Part shown: positions 56,165 to 64,000 of the stretch, piece after piece
Position numbering within the stretch: position 1 is the stretch's first letter
How the letters are laid out: each line of letters begins with the position of its first letter
Notes under the pieces: model-generated
Databases searched by the model: none
Told to the model about the DNA's origin: nothing
What the model saw: the letters and a program-made list of their open reading frames with translations, nothing else
Position numbers and translations under genes: made by a program
Origin: Thermoflexus hugenholtzii JAD2
GTDB lineage: Bacteria; Chloroflexota; Anaerolineae; Thermoflexales; Thermoflexaceae
Assembly (NCBI RefSeq): GCF_900187885.1
Contig: NZ_FYEK01000078.1
Location: 1-64,000 of the forward strand
DNA: 64,000 nucleotides
Reading direction: 5' to 3'

Positions 56165-57238
56165 TCACCCCCCACGAGGGGATGGGGCCCGCAGGTTCCT
56201 GTGCGTAAAGGGGCGGTGAAGGGACCACCTCTGTCGCCAAGTGCCGACCAGCCCCTGGGGGAAAGACAGCACGATGATCACGTAGAAAAGACCGAACAGC
56301 AGGAACCAGATGGGGCCGAACATCCGATTGAACAGATAGCCGACGAGCTCCAGCAACGCCGCGCCGAACATCGGGCCGCTCAGGGTCCCCACCCCACCCA
56401 CCAAGGTCATCAACAACGCCTGGATCGTGGTGTTCACGCTCAGGAGCGAAGGGGTGGCGTTTTTGTTCAGCAAAGCGTTCAGCGATCCCGCCAGGGCGGC
56501 CAACGTCCCGGAGAACACGAAGGCCAGCAACCGGAAGACGAAGGGGGAATAGCCCAGCGCGACCGCGCGCTCCTCGTTCTCCCGCAAGGCAACCCAGACC
56601 CGGCCGGTGGGAGAATCCACCAGCCGTCGCGCCAGGAAATAGGCCCCCACCATGAAAAACAGAGCCACATAGTAGAACCGCAGGCGATGCACCGCCGGAT
56701 CCAGCCAGGCCGGGACGGGGATGCCCTGAAGGCCATCCTCGGCACCCGTGTATTGCCGGAAATCCGGAGCCTCGCTCAGGATGAAAGCGGCTTGAGCCAG
56801 CGCCAGGGTCACCATCGCCAGATAGACCCCGCGAACCCGTAAGGAGAGGACGCCCACAATCCCGCTGAGCACTACCGCGAGGAGCACTGTGGATAGCAGG
56901 GCGATCGGAAGGGAGGCATGGAGATGCTTGAGCAGGATGCCCGTGGCATAGGCCCCGCCGCCGAAGAACAGCGCGTGGCCGAAAGACAGAACGCCCGTGT
57001 AACCGATCAGGAGGTCGTAGCTGAGGGCGTAGACCGCCATCAGGTAGACGCGGATCAGCAGGCCCTGGAGGAAGCGTGGCCATCCAGATTCCACAGGCTC
57101 ACGGAAAACCCCGCTGAGCATGAAGGGCAACCCGACCAGGATGCCCAGACCGATCAGCCATCCTATGTGCGGTTGGATCCATCGCCGGAGCGCTTGAAGC
57201 GGCGAAAGGCTCATCCACCGTCCTCCGATTCGCTCCAT
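56165..57238 (-). CDS. Liv-type ABC transporter permease (LivM)
   Basis: A 357-residue permease with about nine helices. LivM signatures: YLMAVYALSYDLLIGYTGVL, SFGHALFFGGGAYATGILLK, RGVYLAMVTLALAQAAFILS and LAFVFSGTLAALAGSLNALL near the EAA-like loop. The start is ATG 57238 with AGGAGGCAGCGCGG. Last gene of the Liv cluster. LivM/LivH homologues transport branched-chain amino acids, but also urea or aromatic acids in some bacteria. Confidence 0.9.
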   Translation of the reverse strand: MERIGGRWMSLSPLQALRRWIQPHIGWLIGLGILVGLPFMLSGVFREPVESGWPRFLQGLLIRVYLMAVYALSYDLLIGYTGVLSFGHALFFGGGAYATGILLKHLHASLPIALLSTVLLAVVLSGIVGVLSLRVRGVYLAMVTLALAQAAFILSEAPDFRQYTGAEDGLQGIPVPAWLDPAVHRLRFYYVALFFMVGAYFLARRLVDSPTGRVWVALRENEERAVALGYSPFVFRLLAFVFSGTLAALAGSLNALLNKNATPSLLSVNTTIQALLMTLVGGVGTLSGPMFGAALLELVGYLFNRMFGPIWFLLFGLFYVIIVLSFPQGLVGTWRQRWSLHRPFTHRNLRAPSPRGG

Positions 57239-57299
57239 CCGCGCTGCCTCCTGGGATTTCCTCACCGCAGCATTCCAAGGAGGACCCGGCCGCTCATTA

Positions 57300-58748
57300 T
57301 CAGGTTGGTGAGCTGGTTTTCTGACCGAACAGGCCGCTCGGTCGGATCAGGAGGACCACCGCCATGATCAGCACGGTGGAGGCCCGGGCAACAGCCGGGG
57401 AGAAGCGTAGCGCCTCCGCCATGCCGGGGAGCGCGATCCCCACTGTGACCAGGTAGTCCCCGAAGGCCCGGGCCAGACCCACCAGCATCGCCCCCGCCGC
57501 GGCACCCCCGTAGTGCCCCATGCCGCCGATGATCACCGCGATGAAGGCCTGGAGCAGGAACTCCAGCCCCATCGCTGGGCTCAGGCCCAGGAACGGGGTA
57601 GCCACCACGCCGCCCAACGCCGCCAGGGCAGAGCCCATGGCGAACACCCCGGTGAACAGCCGCCGCACCGGGATCCCCAGGGCTTCCACCATCTCCCGAT
57701 CCTCCACGGCGGCCCGCACTGCCATGCCGACACGGGTCCATCGCAACCACAGGCCGATCCCGGCCCACATCGCGATCCCCACGCCAATGATCAGCAGCCG
57801 ATAGGTAGGGAAAGGACGCCCCAGCACGTCCAAGGAGGCACATCCTTGACTCAGCCACTCCCCGATGGATGACGCCAGGCACGGCGCGGCGAAGAGAGAG
57901 GGACGCGGCAGCGGAGCATAGTTCCCGGGTCCCCAGACCACCCGCACCAATTCCGTGCCCACGTAGGACAAGCCCAGGGTCAGGAGGACCTGATAGATCG
58001 GGCGGGCGTAAAGAGGACGAATCAGCGTAGCCTCTATTCCAGCGCCTAGGGCGCCGCCGGCCAGGGTCCCGGCGAAAAGCGCTATGAGGAACCGGAGATC
58101 CGCCGGACTTCCCAGGATCCAGCGCTCCAAGGGCTCCCGGCCGATCAGCATCAGGATGCCCAGCCCCAACAGGCCGGCGGAAAGGGCCCCCGCGCGACGC
58201 AAAGACGTGGCGCGACGCCCCAACAGCCATCCACCGCACAGACCTGCCAGCCCCATGGCCCCCATGCGGGCGAAGACGATCCCCAACGGCTCCTGGGCAA
58301 GCGGGGTGGGGATCGAGCCGCCGGGCACTGTGCTCCCGAAGGCGACCAGCTTCCCGAGGTTGTAGTTCCAGAACGCCAGGGCTCCCAGCCCGACCATCCC
58401 CAAACCGGAGAGCGTCCGGGGCACTGACAGCCGGCCCGCTGTGGCCTGCCCCGTCGCGATCCCAGCCCCCAGGGCCAGCCATAACGGGATCCCATTGAGC
58501 AACAGGCGCGGGTTCTGGTAAGCAGTCCAGCCGATGTAAGCTCCCAGCATAAACAGCGTGCCATGCGCAAAATTGATCACATCCATCATCCCGAAGATCA
58601 GAGAGAGTCCGGAGGCGACCAAGAAGAACAAGGAGGCCAGGGTGAGGCCAGAGAGCACCACAGAGGCCCAGACCGGAGAAGGGAGGAAGAGGGCAGGGAG
58701 CCCCACGAGAGCCAGGAGGACCAGAGCGATCACCCATGTTCCCTTCAT
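57300..58748 (-). CDS. Liv-type ABC transporter permease (LivH), extended
   Basis: A 482-residue permease, longer than the usual about 300. The extra about 180 residues form added hydrophobic segments between the N-terminal LFFLVASGLSLIFGMMDVIN block and the GTLAGGALGAGIEATLIRPL block. LivH motifs are present: FAHGTLFMLGAYIGWTAYQ and TGVFAMGSALAALGGVVATP. The start ATG 58748 overlaps the LivF stop (ATGA). Confidence 0.85.
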   Translation of the reverse strand: MKGTWVIALVLLALVGLPALFLPSPVWASVVLSGLTLASLFFLVASGLSLIFGMMDVINFAHGTLFMLGAYIGWTAYQNPRLLLNGIPLWLALGAGIATGQATAGRLSVPRTLSGLGMVGLGALAFWNYNLGKLVAFGSTVPGGSIPTPLAQEPLGIVFARMGAMGLAGLCGGWLLGRRATSLRRAGALSAGLLGLGILMLIGREPLERWILGSPADLRFLIALFAGTLAGGALGAGIEATLIRPLYARPIYQVLLTLGLSYVGTELVRVVWGPGNYAPLPRPSLFAAPCLASSIGEWLSQGCASLDVLGRPFPTYRLLIIGVGIAMWAGIGLWLRWTRVGMAVRAAVEDREMVEALGIPVRRLFTGVFAMGSALAALGGVVATPFLGLSPAMGLEFLLQAFIAVIIGGMGHYGGAAAGAMLVGLARAFGDYLVTVGIALPGMAEALRFSPAVARASTVLIMAVVLLIRPSGLFGQKTSSPT

Positions 58749-59452
58749 AGGGTTACTCCCAAATAGCGCTCGAGCCATCCTCGGTTTTCCCGCAACTCCG
58801 CCATCGGTCCGCTTCGCACCACCCTCCCGTCCTCCATCAGGAGGTAATGGTCCGCCACATGCTGGACGGCGTGAAAGTTCTGCTCCACCAAGAGGATCGA
58901 CACCTCCCCGCGCAGCTTGTGGATGGCATCCATCACCTGCTCCACCAGCATCGGGGCTAAGCCCTCGCTGGGCTCATCGATGAGGAGAAGGCGGTTCTCC
59001 GGGACCAGGGCGCGGGCGATGGCCAGCATCTGCTGCTGGCCACCGGATAAAAGGCCAGCGGGCTTTTTCAGCGCTGCCTTCAGGTCCGGGAAAAGATGGA
59101 AGATCCAGTCTGCCCGCCGGGCCAGATCCCCCCGGCGCCGCTCTGCCAGCTTCAGGTTTTCCTCCACCGTAAGGCTCCGGAAGATCGCCCGATGCTCCGG
59201 AACGTAGCCAATGCCCCGCCGCGCGATCTCATCGGTGGGACGCCCCCGGAGTTCCTCCCCCAGGAACCATATGCTTCCCTGGGTGGCCGGCCAGAGGCCC
59301 ATGATGGTGCGCAGGGTGGTGGTCTTTCCCACTCCGTTTCGGCCCAGCAGGACAGTCAGGCTTCCTGCCTTCACCGCGAAAGAAACCCCCTTCAGGATGT
59401 GAAAGGACCCAACGAACGTATGAACCTCCTTCAATTCGAGGACGGCATCCAT
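58745..59452 (-). CDS. Liv-type ABC transporter ATPase (LivF)
   Basis: A 235-residue ATPase. Walker A GRNGVGKTTTLRTIMGLWP, Q-loop region GYVPEHRAIFRSLTVEENLK, signature LLSGGQQQMLAIARALVPEN, Walker B LLLIDEPSEGLAPMLVEQVM and H-loop LLVEQNFHAVQHV. LivF lacks the long C-terminal extension, as here. ATG 59452 overlaps the end of the LivG gene. Confidence 0.93.
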   Translation of the reverse strand: MDAVLELKEVHTFVGSFHILKGVSFAVKAGSLTVLLGRNGVGKTTTLRTIMGLWPATQGSIWFLGEELRGRPTDEIARRGIGYVPEHRAIFRSLTVEENLKLAERRRGDLARRADWIFHLFPDLKAALKKPAGLLSGGQQQMLAIARALVPENRLLLIDEPSEGLAPMLVEQVMDAIHKLRGEVSILLVEQNFHAVQHVADHYLLMEDGRVVRSGPMAELRENRGWLERYLGVTL

Positions 59453-60207
59453 GTCCGTTCCCCCAAGTATGCGCGTTGGACTTCCTCATCGCGGGCGATC
59501 TCCTCCGGGGTGCCTTCCGCCAGCACGCGCCCGTGATGGAGGACGGTTACCCGATGGGCCAAGCGCATCACCAGGTCGATCTTGTGCTCGATCAGGAGGA
59601 TGGTCCGCCCTCGCCGCTGGTGGATCTCCTCAATGAGGCGGATCAGCCGAGGGATCTGCTCGAGGGCCATCCCGGCCGCCGGCTCGTCCAGCAGCATGAG
59701 CTCCGGCTCCTGAGCCAGGAGCATCGCGATCTCCAGCCACCGCCGATGCCCGTGGGAGAGGATACGGGCCGGGAGATCAGCCAGCTCCGCCATGCCGATC
59801 TCATGCAGCACCGCCCAGGCCCGATCCAGATACCGGTGGAGCCGGCCGGCCGGGACCCAGAAGCGGAAGTTATCAGGCCCCAGGGCCTGGGCGGCCAATC
59901 GCACGTTCTCCAGGACGCTCAGGTTGGGGAAGACATGAATGAGCTGATAGGCGCGGCCGATCCCCAGATGCGCCCGACGGTAAGGGGGGAGATCCGTGAT
60001 GTCCTGGCCTCGGTAGAAGATGCGGCCGGCGCTGGGACGCAATGCGCCTCCGATCAGGTTGAAGAGCGTGGACTTGCCGGCTCCGTTGGGCCCGATGAGG
60101 GCGTGGATGGCGCCCACCTCCACCCGCAGATTCACTCGATCCACCGCCCGCAACCCTCCGAAATCCTTTGTCAATTCCCGGGTCTCCAGAAGAATCCCCC
60201 CTGGCAT
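59431..60207 (-). CDS. Liv-type ABC transporter ATPase (LivG)
   Basis: A 258-residue ATPase. Walker A GPNGAGKSTLFNLIGGALRP, the GRAYQLIHVFPNLSVLENVR region, a variant signature LSHGHRRWLEIAMLLAQEPE instead of LSGGQ, Walker B LMLLDEPAAGMALEQIP and LLIEHKIDLVMRLAHRVTVL. SHG-type signatures occur in LivG and urea-transporter UrtD homologues, so it is probably functional. ATG 60207 follows GGGAGGGGAGGG; upstream in-frame sequence is not conserved. Confidence 0.93.
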   Translation of the reverse strand: MPGGILLETRELTKDFGGLRAVDRVNLRVEVGAIHALIGPNGAGKSTLFNLIGGALRPSAGRIFYRGQDITDLPPYRRAHLGIGRAYQLIHVFPNLSVLENVRLAAQALGPDNFRFWVPAGRLHRYLDRAWAVLHEIGMAELADLPARILSHGHRRWLEIAMLLAQEPELMLLDEPAAGMALEQIPRLIRLIEEIHQRRGRTILLIEHKIDLVMRLAHRVTVLHHGRVLAEGTPEEIARDEEVQRAYLGERTWMPSSN

Positions 60208-60339
60208 CCCTCCCCTCCCTGGACCTTGGTCGGCCCCCTTCGCTTGCCGGATCCTACCTTCGCCTTTATCCTCGAGAAGGGTTCGCCCCGGTGAGGGCGG
60301 GCAGCGCCCCGTGCCCCTCAGCTGCCCGCCCCTCACCGC

Positions 60340-61650
60340 CTACGGTTTGGGACAGCGCTCCTGATAGGGACCCTCCAGCATGCACGGCGGCGCTGTCTCC
60401 TCCGGCGAGAACTCCTTGATCAGCTCGAAGAACCGGAACTGGGGATCCTTGGGATCCTTCAGACGGACCAAATACATGGGCTGCAGGGCAACGTGGTCAT
60501 AGGGACGGATGATGTAAGTGCCCTTTGGGCCCTGGAAGGTCATGCCCTCGAAGACGGGGATCAAGGCCTCCGCCCGGGCATCGCCGTTGGTTTTCTTCAG
60601 CCCCTCGACCACCATGATCGCCGCGGCCATGCCACCTGCGGTGAAGAGATCAGGCGGCGTCCCGAACTTCTCCTGGTGACGCTTCACCAGCCAGTCGTTG
60701 ACCGGGTTCTTAGGCAACGTGTAGTGATAGACACTCACGCCGACCGCTCCCACCGCGGAAGCATAGCCAGAGGCGATGCTCTGGTTGTCCCCCATCCCGG
60801 TGGCCACCGTCATCTTCTGGAAGATCCCCAGATCCTGCATCTGCTGAAAGAGCGGCACAAACCCTGCGCCGGCCCAGGTCACGATGAGGACCTCCGCGTT
60901 CGCATCCAGCACCCGCTGGAGGTAAGGGGTGAAATCCGTGGTCTCCAGAGGGATGAAGATCGTCCCTGCGCCCTCAGGGGTGTCGTTGATGGTGAAGCGG
61001 CCGCCCAGGCTTTTGACCACGTTGTAAAACGCACGAGCGGAGCCATGGCCGAAGGCATAATCCGGGGCGATCTGCACGAAGGTCTTGCCCATCTCGATCA
61101 GGGCCTTGCCCATCGTCAGGGCATCCTGCACGCTGGTCCGGCTGGTCCGGAAGGTGTAGGGATTGAAGTTCTTGCCGGTGATGTCCGGGCTGGCCGCCGG
61201 CTCCGCGATCAGGATGACTTTGTGCTCCTCGGCCACCTTCTGGACGGCCAGGGTGACGCCGGAGCTGGGGGCTCCGACTAAGATCTCCACGCCCTCAGCC
61301 TCGATGAGCTCGCGGGCCTGGGCCACCCCTTTCTCCGGGTCGCTGGCATTGTCGCGGACGATGACTTGGATGGGGCGGCCCGCCACCTCCATCGTCCCGC
61401 CGGTGGCGTATTCCAGGCCCAGCATGAAGCCGTTCTCCAGCATGGGTCCATAGAGCGCCAGGGAGCCGGAGCGGTCGGTGAGCAGGCCGATCTTCAGCGG
61501 CTTGCCCGGTGTTGGGGATGGGATGGGGGCCACCGTGGGCGTGGCCGGGGCAGGTGCCGCGGTGGGCGTCGGCGAGGGTGCCACCGGCGCCGCGCAGGCC
61601 CCGGCCAGCAACAGGAGAACTATCCATCCTACCAGGCGGTAACACTTCAT
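60340..61650 (-). CDS. Liv-type periplasmic/lipoprotein substrate-binding protein
   Basis: A 436-residue class B binding protein of the LivJ/LivK fold. The signal peptide ends in LLLAGACAAP (Cys19), followed by a proline/threonine/alanine linker of about 30 residues. The domain begins LKIGLLTDRSGSLALYGPML and contains RDNASDPEKGVAQARELIEA, GAPSSGVTLAVQKVAEEHKV and EPAASPDITGKNFNPYTFRT, as in ABC amide/branched-chain binding proteins. Ligand unknown. AGAAGGAGGTGGGAG precedes ATG. It lies 18 nt downstream of the MaoC gene, linking the acyl-CoA genes to the importer. Confidence 0.9.
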   Translation of the reverse strand: MKCYRLVGWIVLLLLAGACAAPVAPSPTPTAAPAPATPTVAPIPSPTPGKPLKIGLLTDRSGSLALYGPMLENGFMLGLEYATGGTMEVAGRPIQVIVRDNASDPEKGVAQARELIEAEGVEILVGAPSSGVTLAVQKVAEEHKVILIAEPAASPDITGKNFNPYTFRTSRTSVQDALTMGKALIEMGKTFVQIAPDYAFGHGSARAFYNVVKSLGGRFTINDTPEGAGTIFIPLETTDFTPYLQRVLDANAEVLIVTWAGAGFVPLFQQMQDLGIFQKMTVATGMGDNQSIASGYASAVGAVGVSVYHYTLPKNPVNDWLVKRHQEKFGTPPDLFTAGGMAAAIMVVEGLKKTNGDARAEALIPVFEGMTFQGPKGTYIIRPYDHVALQPMYLVRLKDPKDPQFRFFELIKEFSPEETAPPCMLEGPYQERCPKP

Positions 61651-61667
61651 CTCCCACCTCCTTCTGT

Positions 61668-62105
61668 TCAGGTTCGCTGATCATCGGCAGGACGCCGAAG
61701 ATCGCCTCCCGGAGCCAGAACGACTGCTTCCCCGCGCAACACCTCCTCGCCGTGCTGGTTGAGGCAGCGTGTCGCCAGGGTGATCACCGGCTTGTCCTCT
61801 CGGATTCGGACCACCTCCACCACCGCGGTGACCGTGTCACCAAGGTAGACCGGCCGGAGGAACTCCAAAGTCTGGCGGAGGTAGATCGTCCCCGGACCCG
61901 GCAATATCCGCCCCAGGACGGCGGAGATCAGCCCCGCCACCAGCATCCCGTGGGCGATGGGCCGGCCGAAGCGAGTGTTTCGGGCGAACTCCTCATCCAG
62001 ATGCAACGGATTATCGTCCCCGGTCAGCGCCGCGAAGGCCTCTACATCCGCGCGAGTGATCGTCTTCGTCCATGAGGCGGTGGCGCCAATCCGCAGCTCA
62101 ACCAT
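61668..62105 (-). CDS. MaoC-family (R)-specific enoyl-CoA hydratase
   Basis: A 145-residue hotdog-fold enzyme that hydrates trans-2-enoyl-CoA to (R)-3-hydroxyacyl-CoA. The MaoC motif DDNPLHLDEEFARNTRFGRP and the catalytic-region AHGMLVAGLISAVLG are clear. ATG 62105 overlaps the end of the KAS III-like gene by 8 nt and has GGGGAGGTCCTC upstream. Confidence 0.88.
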   Translation of the reverse strand: MVELRIGATASWTKTITRADVEAFAALTGDDNPLHLDEEFARNTRFGRPIAHGMLVAGLISAVLGRILPGPGTIYLRQTLEFLRPVYLGDTVTAVVEVVRIREDKPVITLATRCLNQHGEEVLRGEAVVLAPGGDLRRPADDQRT

Positions 62106-63120
62106 GAGGACCTCCCCACCGGAGCACGGTGGCACCCCAGGAGTATCCCGTGCCGGCACTCAGCAGCACCACCACATCGCCGTTCCGCAGACGGCCCGCC
62201 TCTCGCGCCAGGTAAAGACCGAGCAGGGGATCCGCCGCGGAAAGATGCCCGTAATCCGAAAGGTAGATCGCCTGGGATTCCGCTAAACCCAGAGTAGAGA
62301 GCAGGGCCTCGAAGAGGGAACGCTTGGTGTGCAGCGGGATCAGGAAATCGGGGCCATGACATCCGCTCCGAGCGATGGCCTCCCGTACCACCCCTACGAA
62401 ATAATCGAGGGTGATGGGATCCAGCATGGCCTTCATCTGGACCGGATCCGTGACATCGAAATAATGCAGGCGCCGCTCCACGGTCTCGTGGCTGGGCGGG
62501 AGCACGGAGCCGCCCGCCGGGACCCGCACGAACTCGGCGAAACGGCCGTCGGTGCGCAATGCGGATTCCAGCACCACGTTGAAGGGGTGATCCCGCCGGA
62601 GCAAACAGGCCGCCGCCCCGTCGCCGAAGTTGAACATAAAGCGGGCGCGGTGGTTGGTGTAATCCAGGAGCATGGACTCGTTGGAGGCCGCTACCAGCAG
62701 GACGTGGCGCAGGGAGGGATCGGCCAGCATCATGCTTCGAGCCGCCTTCATGGCGAAAGGGAGCCCGGCCGAGGTCCCGCAGATCTCGAAGGCATAGGCC
62801 CGATGGGCCCCCAGAAGCGCCTGGATACGGGGCGCGGCCAGCCACACGTAGTAATCCTTATGCATGCTCCCGAAGTAGATCAAGGCGTCCACCTCCTCCG
62901 GCGGAACCCCGGCGTCCTGGAGGGCGCGCCGGCTGGCCTCGGCGGCCATCATGGAGACCGTCTCCCCCTTTCCCGACACATCCGCGATGCGCTTCTGGTT
63001 CAGGCCGAACTTGACGCGGATGACCTCCTCGGGGATGCCGGAGGCCGCGGCCAGCTCCCCTGCGGTCATTGCCCGCTCCGGGAGATAGACGCCCAGCCCG
63101 GCGATGCCGATCACGGTCAT
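62098..63120 (-). CDS. KAS III / thiolase-superfamily enzyme with a changed active-site triad
   Basis: A 340-residue thiolase-fold enzyme. The catalytic cysteine is in YAFEICGTSAGLPFAMKAA, and the histidine in FLIPLHTKRSLFEALLSTLG. The position usually occupied by Asn in FabH (YGNTSAAS) reads YGHLSAADPLLGLYLA, so the triad would be Cys-His-His, as in KAS I/II, not Cys-His-Asn. FabH, HMG-CoA-synthase-like or acetoacetyl-CoA-forming activity is possible. It overlaps the AMP-ligase gene by 4 nt (ATGA) and MaoC by 8 nt. Confidence 0.85.
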   Translation of the reverse strand: MTVIGIAGLGVYLPERAMTAGELAAASGIPEEVIRVKFGLNQKRIADVSGKGETVSMMAAEASRRALQDAGVPPEEVDALIYFGSMHKDYYVWLAAPRIQALLGAHRAYAFEICGTSAGLPFAMKAARSMMLADPSLRHVLLVAASNESMLLDYTNHRARFMFNFGDGAAACLLRRDHPFNVVLESALRTDGRFAEFVRVPAGGSVLPPSHETVERRLHYFDVTDPVQMKAMLDPITLDYFVGVVREAIARSGCHGPDFLIPLHTKRSLFEALLSTLGLAESQAIYLSDYGHLSAADPLLGLYLAREAGRLRNGDVVVLLSAGTGYSWGATVLRWGGPHG

Positions 63121-64000
63121 GACGTCCCCCCATAACGAGCCTTCACTTCGGAACGCACGATTTTCCCCAGTGCATTCCGAGGCAGGGCCTCAACGAAAAC
63201 CACGGACTTGGGGATCTTATAACGAGCCAGGCGCCCCTCACACCAGGCCAACAACTCCTCCGGCTCCGCTTTCCAACCCGGACGCAAAACCACCACAGCC
63301 CGCCCCACCTCTCCCCATTTCGGATCCGGCACCCCAATGACGCATACCTCTTGAACAGCAGGATGCTGCGCCAACACTGCTTCTACCTCCGCTGGATATA
63401 CATTGAGACCCCCGCTCTTAAACATCTCTTTCAGACGCCCAACAATGTAGGTGAATCCCTTCTCATCACGGTAAGCTAGATCTCCTGTTCGAAACCAGCC
63501 ATCCCGGAAAGCATCCACGGTCGCGTCCGGGAGGTTCCAGTATCCCGAAAAGATGTTGGGACCACGCAGCCAAAGCTCCCCGACTTCGCCCGGCTTCGCT
63601 TCATGACCTTCAGGGGTTACGATGCGAGCTTCGGTGAAGAAGGCCGGCTTGCCGATGAAGCCCAGGGACCGGGTTCCCTGTTCGAATTCCTCCGGCTCCA
63701 GCATGAACGCTGTAGGGGACGTCTCGGTCAGCCCATAGCCACCCCCGAAAGGCAAACCCCGCTTTCGAAAGGCCTCCACAACCTCCAGCGGACAGCGATC
63801 ACCGCCGTTGTAGAAGGCCCGCACACTGGACAAATCCGTTCGATCGAAGAGGGGCGAACTGAGTAGCATCTGAAAGATTGTGGGCACGCCCATCACGATG
63901 GTCACCCTTTCCTGCTCGATCAACCGAAGGGCCTCATCAGGATCAAAACGCCGAGGCATCACCACACGCCCACCCACCAGCAAGGTGGGTAAAGTGAAGA
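63117..64000 (-). CDS. Acyl-CoA synthetase / AMP-forming ligase, 5' end cut by window
   Basis: The last about 294 residues of an ANL-superfamily ligase, open to the right edge. Motifs: FGGGYGLTETSPTAFMLEPE (A5-like), GEVGELWLRGPNIFSGYWNL, DGWFRTGDLAYRDEKGFTYI (A7), GRLKEMFKSGGLNVYPAEVE (A8) and the catalytic lysine near the C-terminus in ALPRNALGKIVRSEVK. It activates a carboxylic acid to the acyl-CoA. It is first of a tight operon with KAS III-like, MaoC and Liv transporter genes. The N-terminal half lies beyond the window. Confidence 0.92.
   Translation of the reverse strand, partial: FTLPTLLVGGRVVMPRRFDPDEALRLIEQERVTIVMGVPTIFQMLLSSPLFDRTDLSSVRAFYNGGDRCPLEVVEAFRKRGLPFGGGYGLTETSPTAFMLEPEEFEQGTRSLGFIGKPAFFTEARIVTPEGHEAKPGEVGELWLRGPNIFSGYWNLPDATVDAFRDGWFRTGDLAYRDEKGFTYIVGRLKEMFKSGGLNVYPAEVEAVLAQHPAVQEVCVIGVPDPKWGEVGRAVVVLRPGWKAEPEELLAWCEGRLARYKIPKSVVFVEALPRNALGKIVRSEVKARYGGTS

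Overview
The window is a GC-rich (about 65-70% G+C), gene-dense bacterial chromosome segment with strong GGAGG-type ribosome-binding sites and many ATGA or TGATG stop/start overlaps. Proline/threonine-rich linkers after lipoprotein cysteines, a very long SecA with several insertions, and a GAF-rich cytoplasmic kinase all suggest a thermophilic Chloroflexota bacterium (Thermoflexus/Anaerolineae-like). That placement is inference; there is no rRNA marker here. I saw no rRNA, tRNA, CRISPR array or recognisable transposase.

Layout. 1-4775: a disturbed region with a gene fragment, a DCC-like protein whose signature is split by an apparent frameshift, an AT-rich cysteine-rich M23-like protein, a seven-bladed propeller lipoprotein, then a run of decayed genes. 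4996-9499: folE, a membrane-anchored double-AAA ATPase, two small coupled unknown genes and a strong terminator. 9501-15474 (minus): YfhO-like membrane protein, VTT-domain protein, nucleotide-sugar dehydrogenase and hisS. 16007-22323 (plus): sulfur-carrier-like protein, plsY, a DUF4126 protein, then the succinate dehydrogenase genes. These run sdhC-sdhD, a retropepsin-like gene, sdhA, a HEPN-MNT gene pair and sdhB. 22370-28670 (minus): hypothetical protein, GT4 glycosyltransferase, methyltransferase, fumC, DUF2905 protein, HNH endonuclease and adenosine deaminase. 28741-39042 (minus): a nine-GAF histidine kinase and a 1356-residue SecA.

39339-47971: a secreted beta-helix protein, a sugar ABC transporter and its apparent regulator (a GntR domain fused to a solute-binding-protein fold), divergent from a GH63-like glycosidase. 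48002-51141: a tandem nitrilase protein, a cupin and a creatininase-family protein. 51232-55964 (minus): SorC regulator, KDPG-type aldolase, phosphotriesterase-family lactonase candidate and PTS IIB-IIA-IIC, read from a consensus promoter. This looks like a route for a phosphorylated sugar acid or lactone. 56165-64000 (minus): an acyl-CoA ligase, KAS III-like enzyme and MaoC hydratase continuous with a complete Liv-type ABC importer, suggesting uptake and CoA activation of a carboxylic acid.

The most unusual features are the HEPN-MNT pair inside the sdh operon, the membrane-bound Cdc48-like ATPase with an atypical pore-loop pattern, the GntR-SBP fusion, the PTS-lactonase-aldolase operon and the pseudogene block. 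Dispersed GTAGGGGCG palindromes sit between genes, one of them supplying a stop codon.
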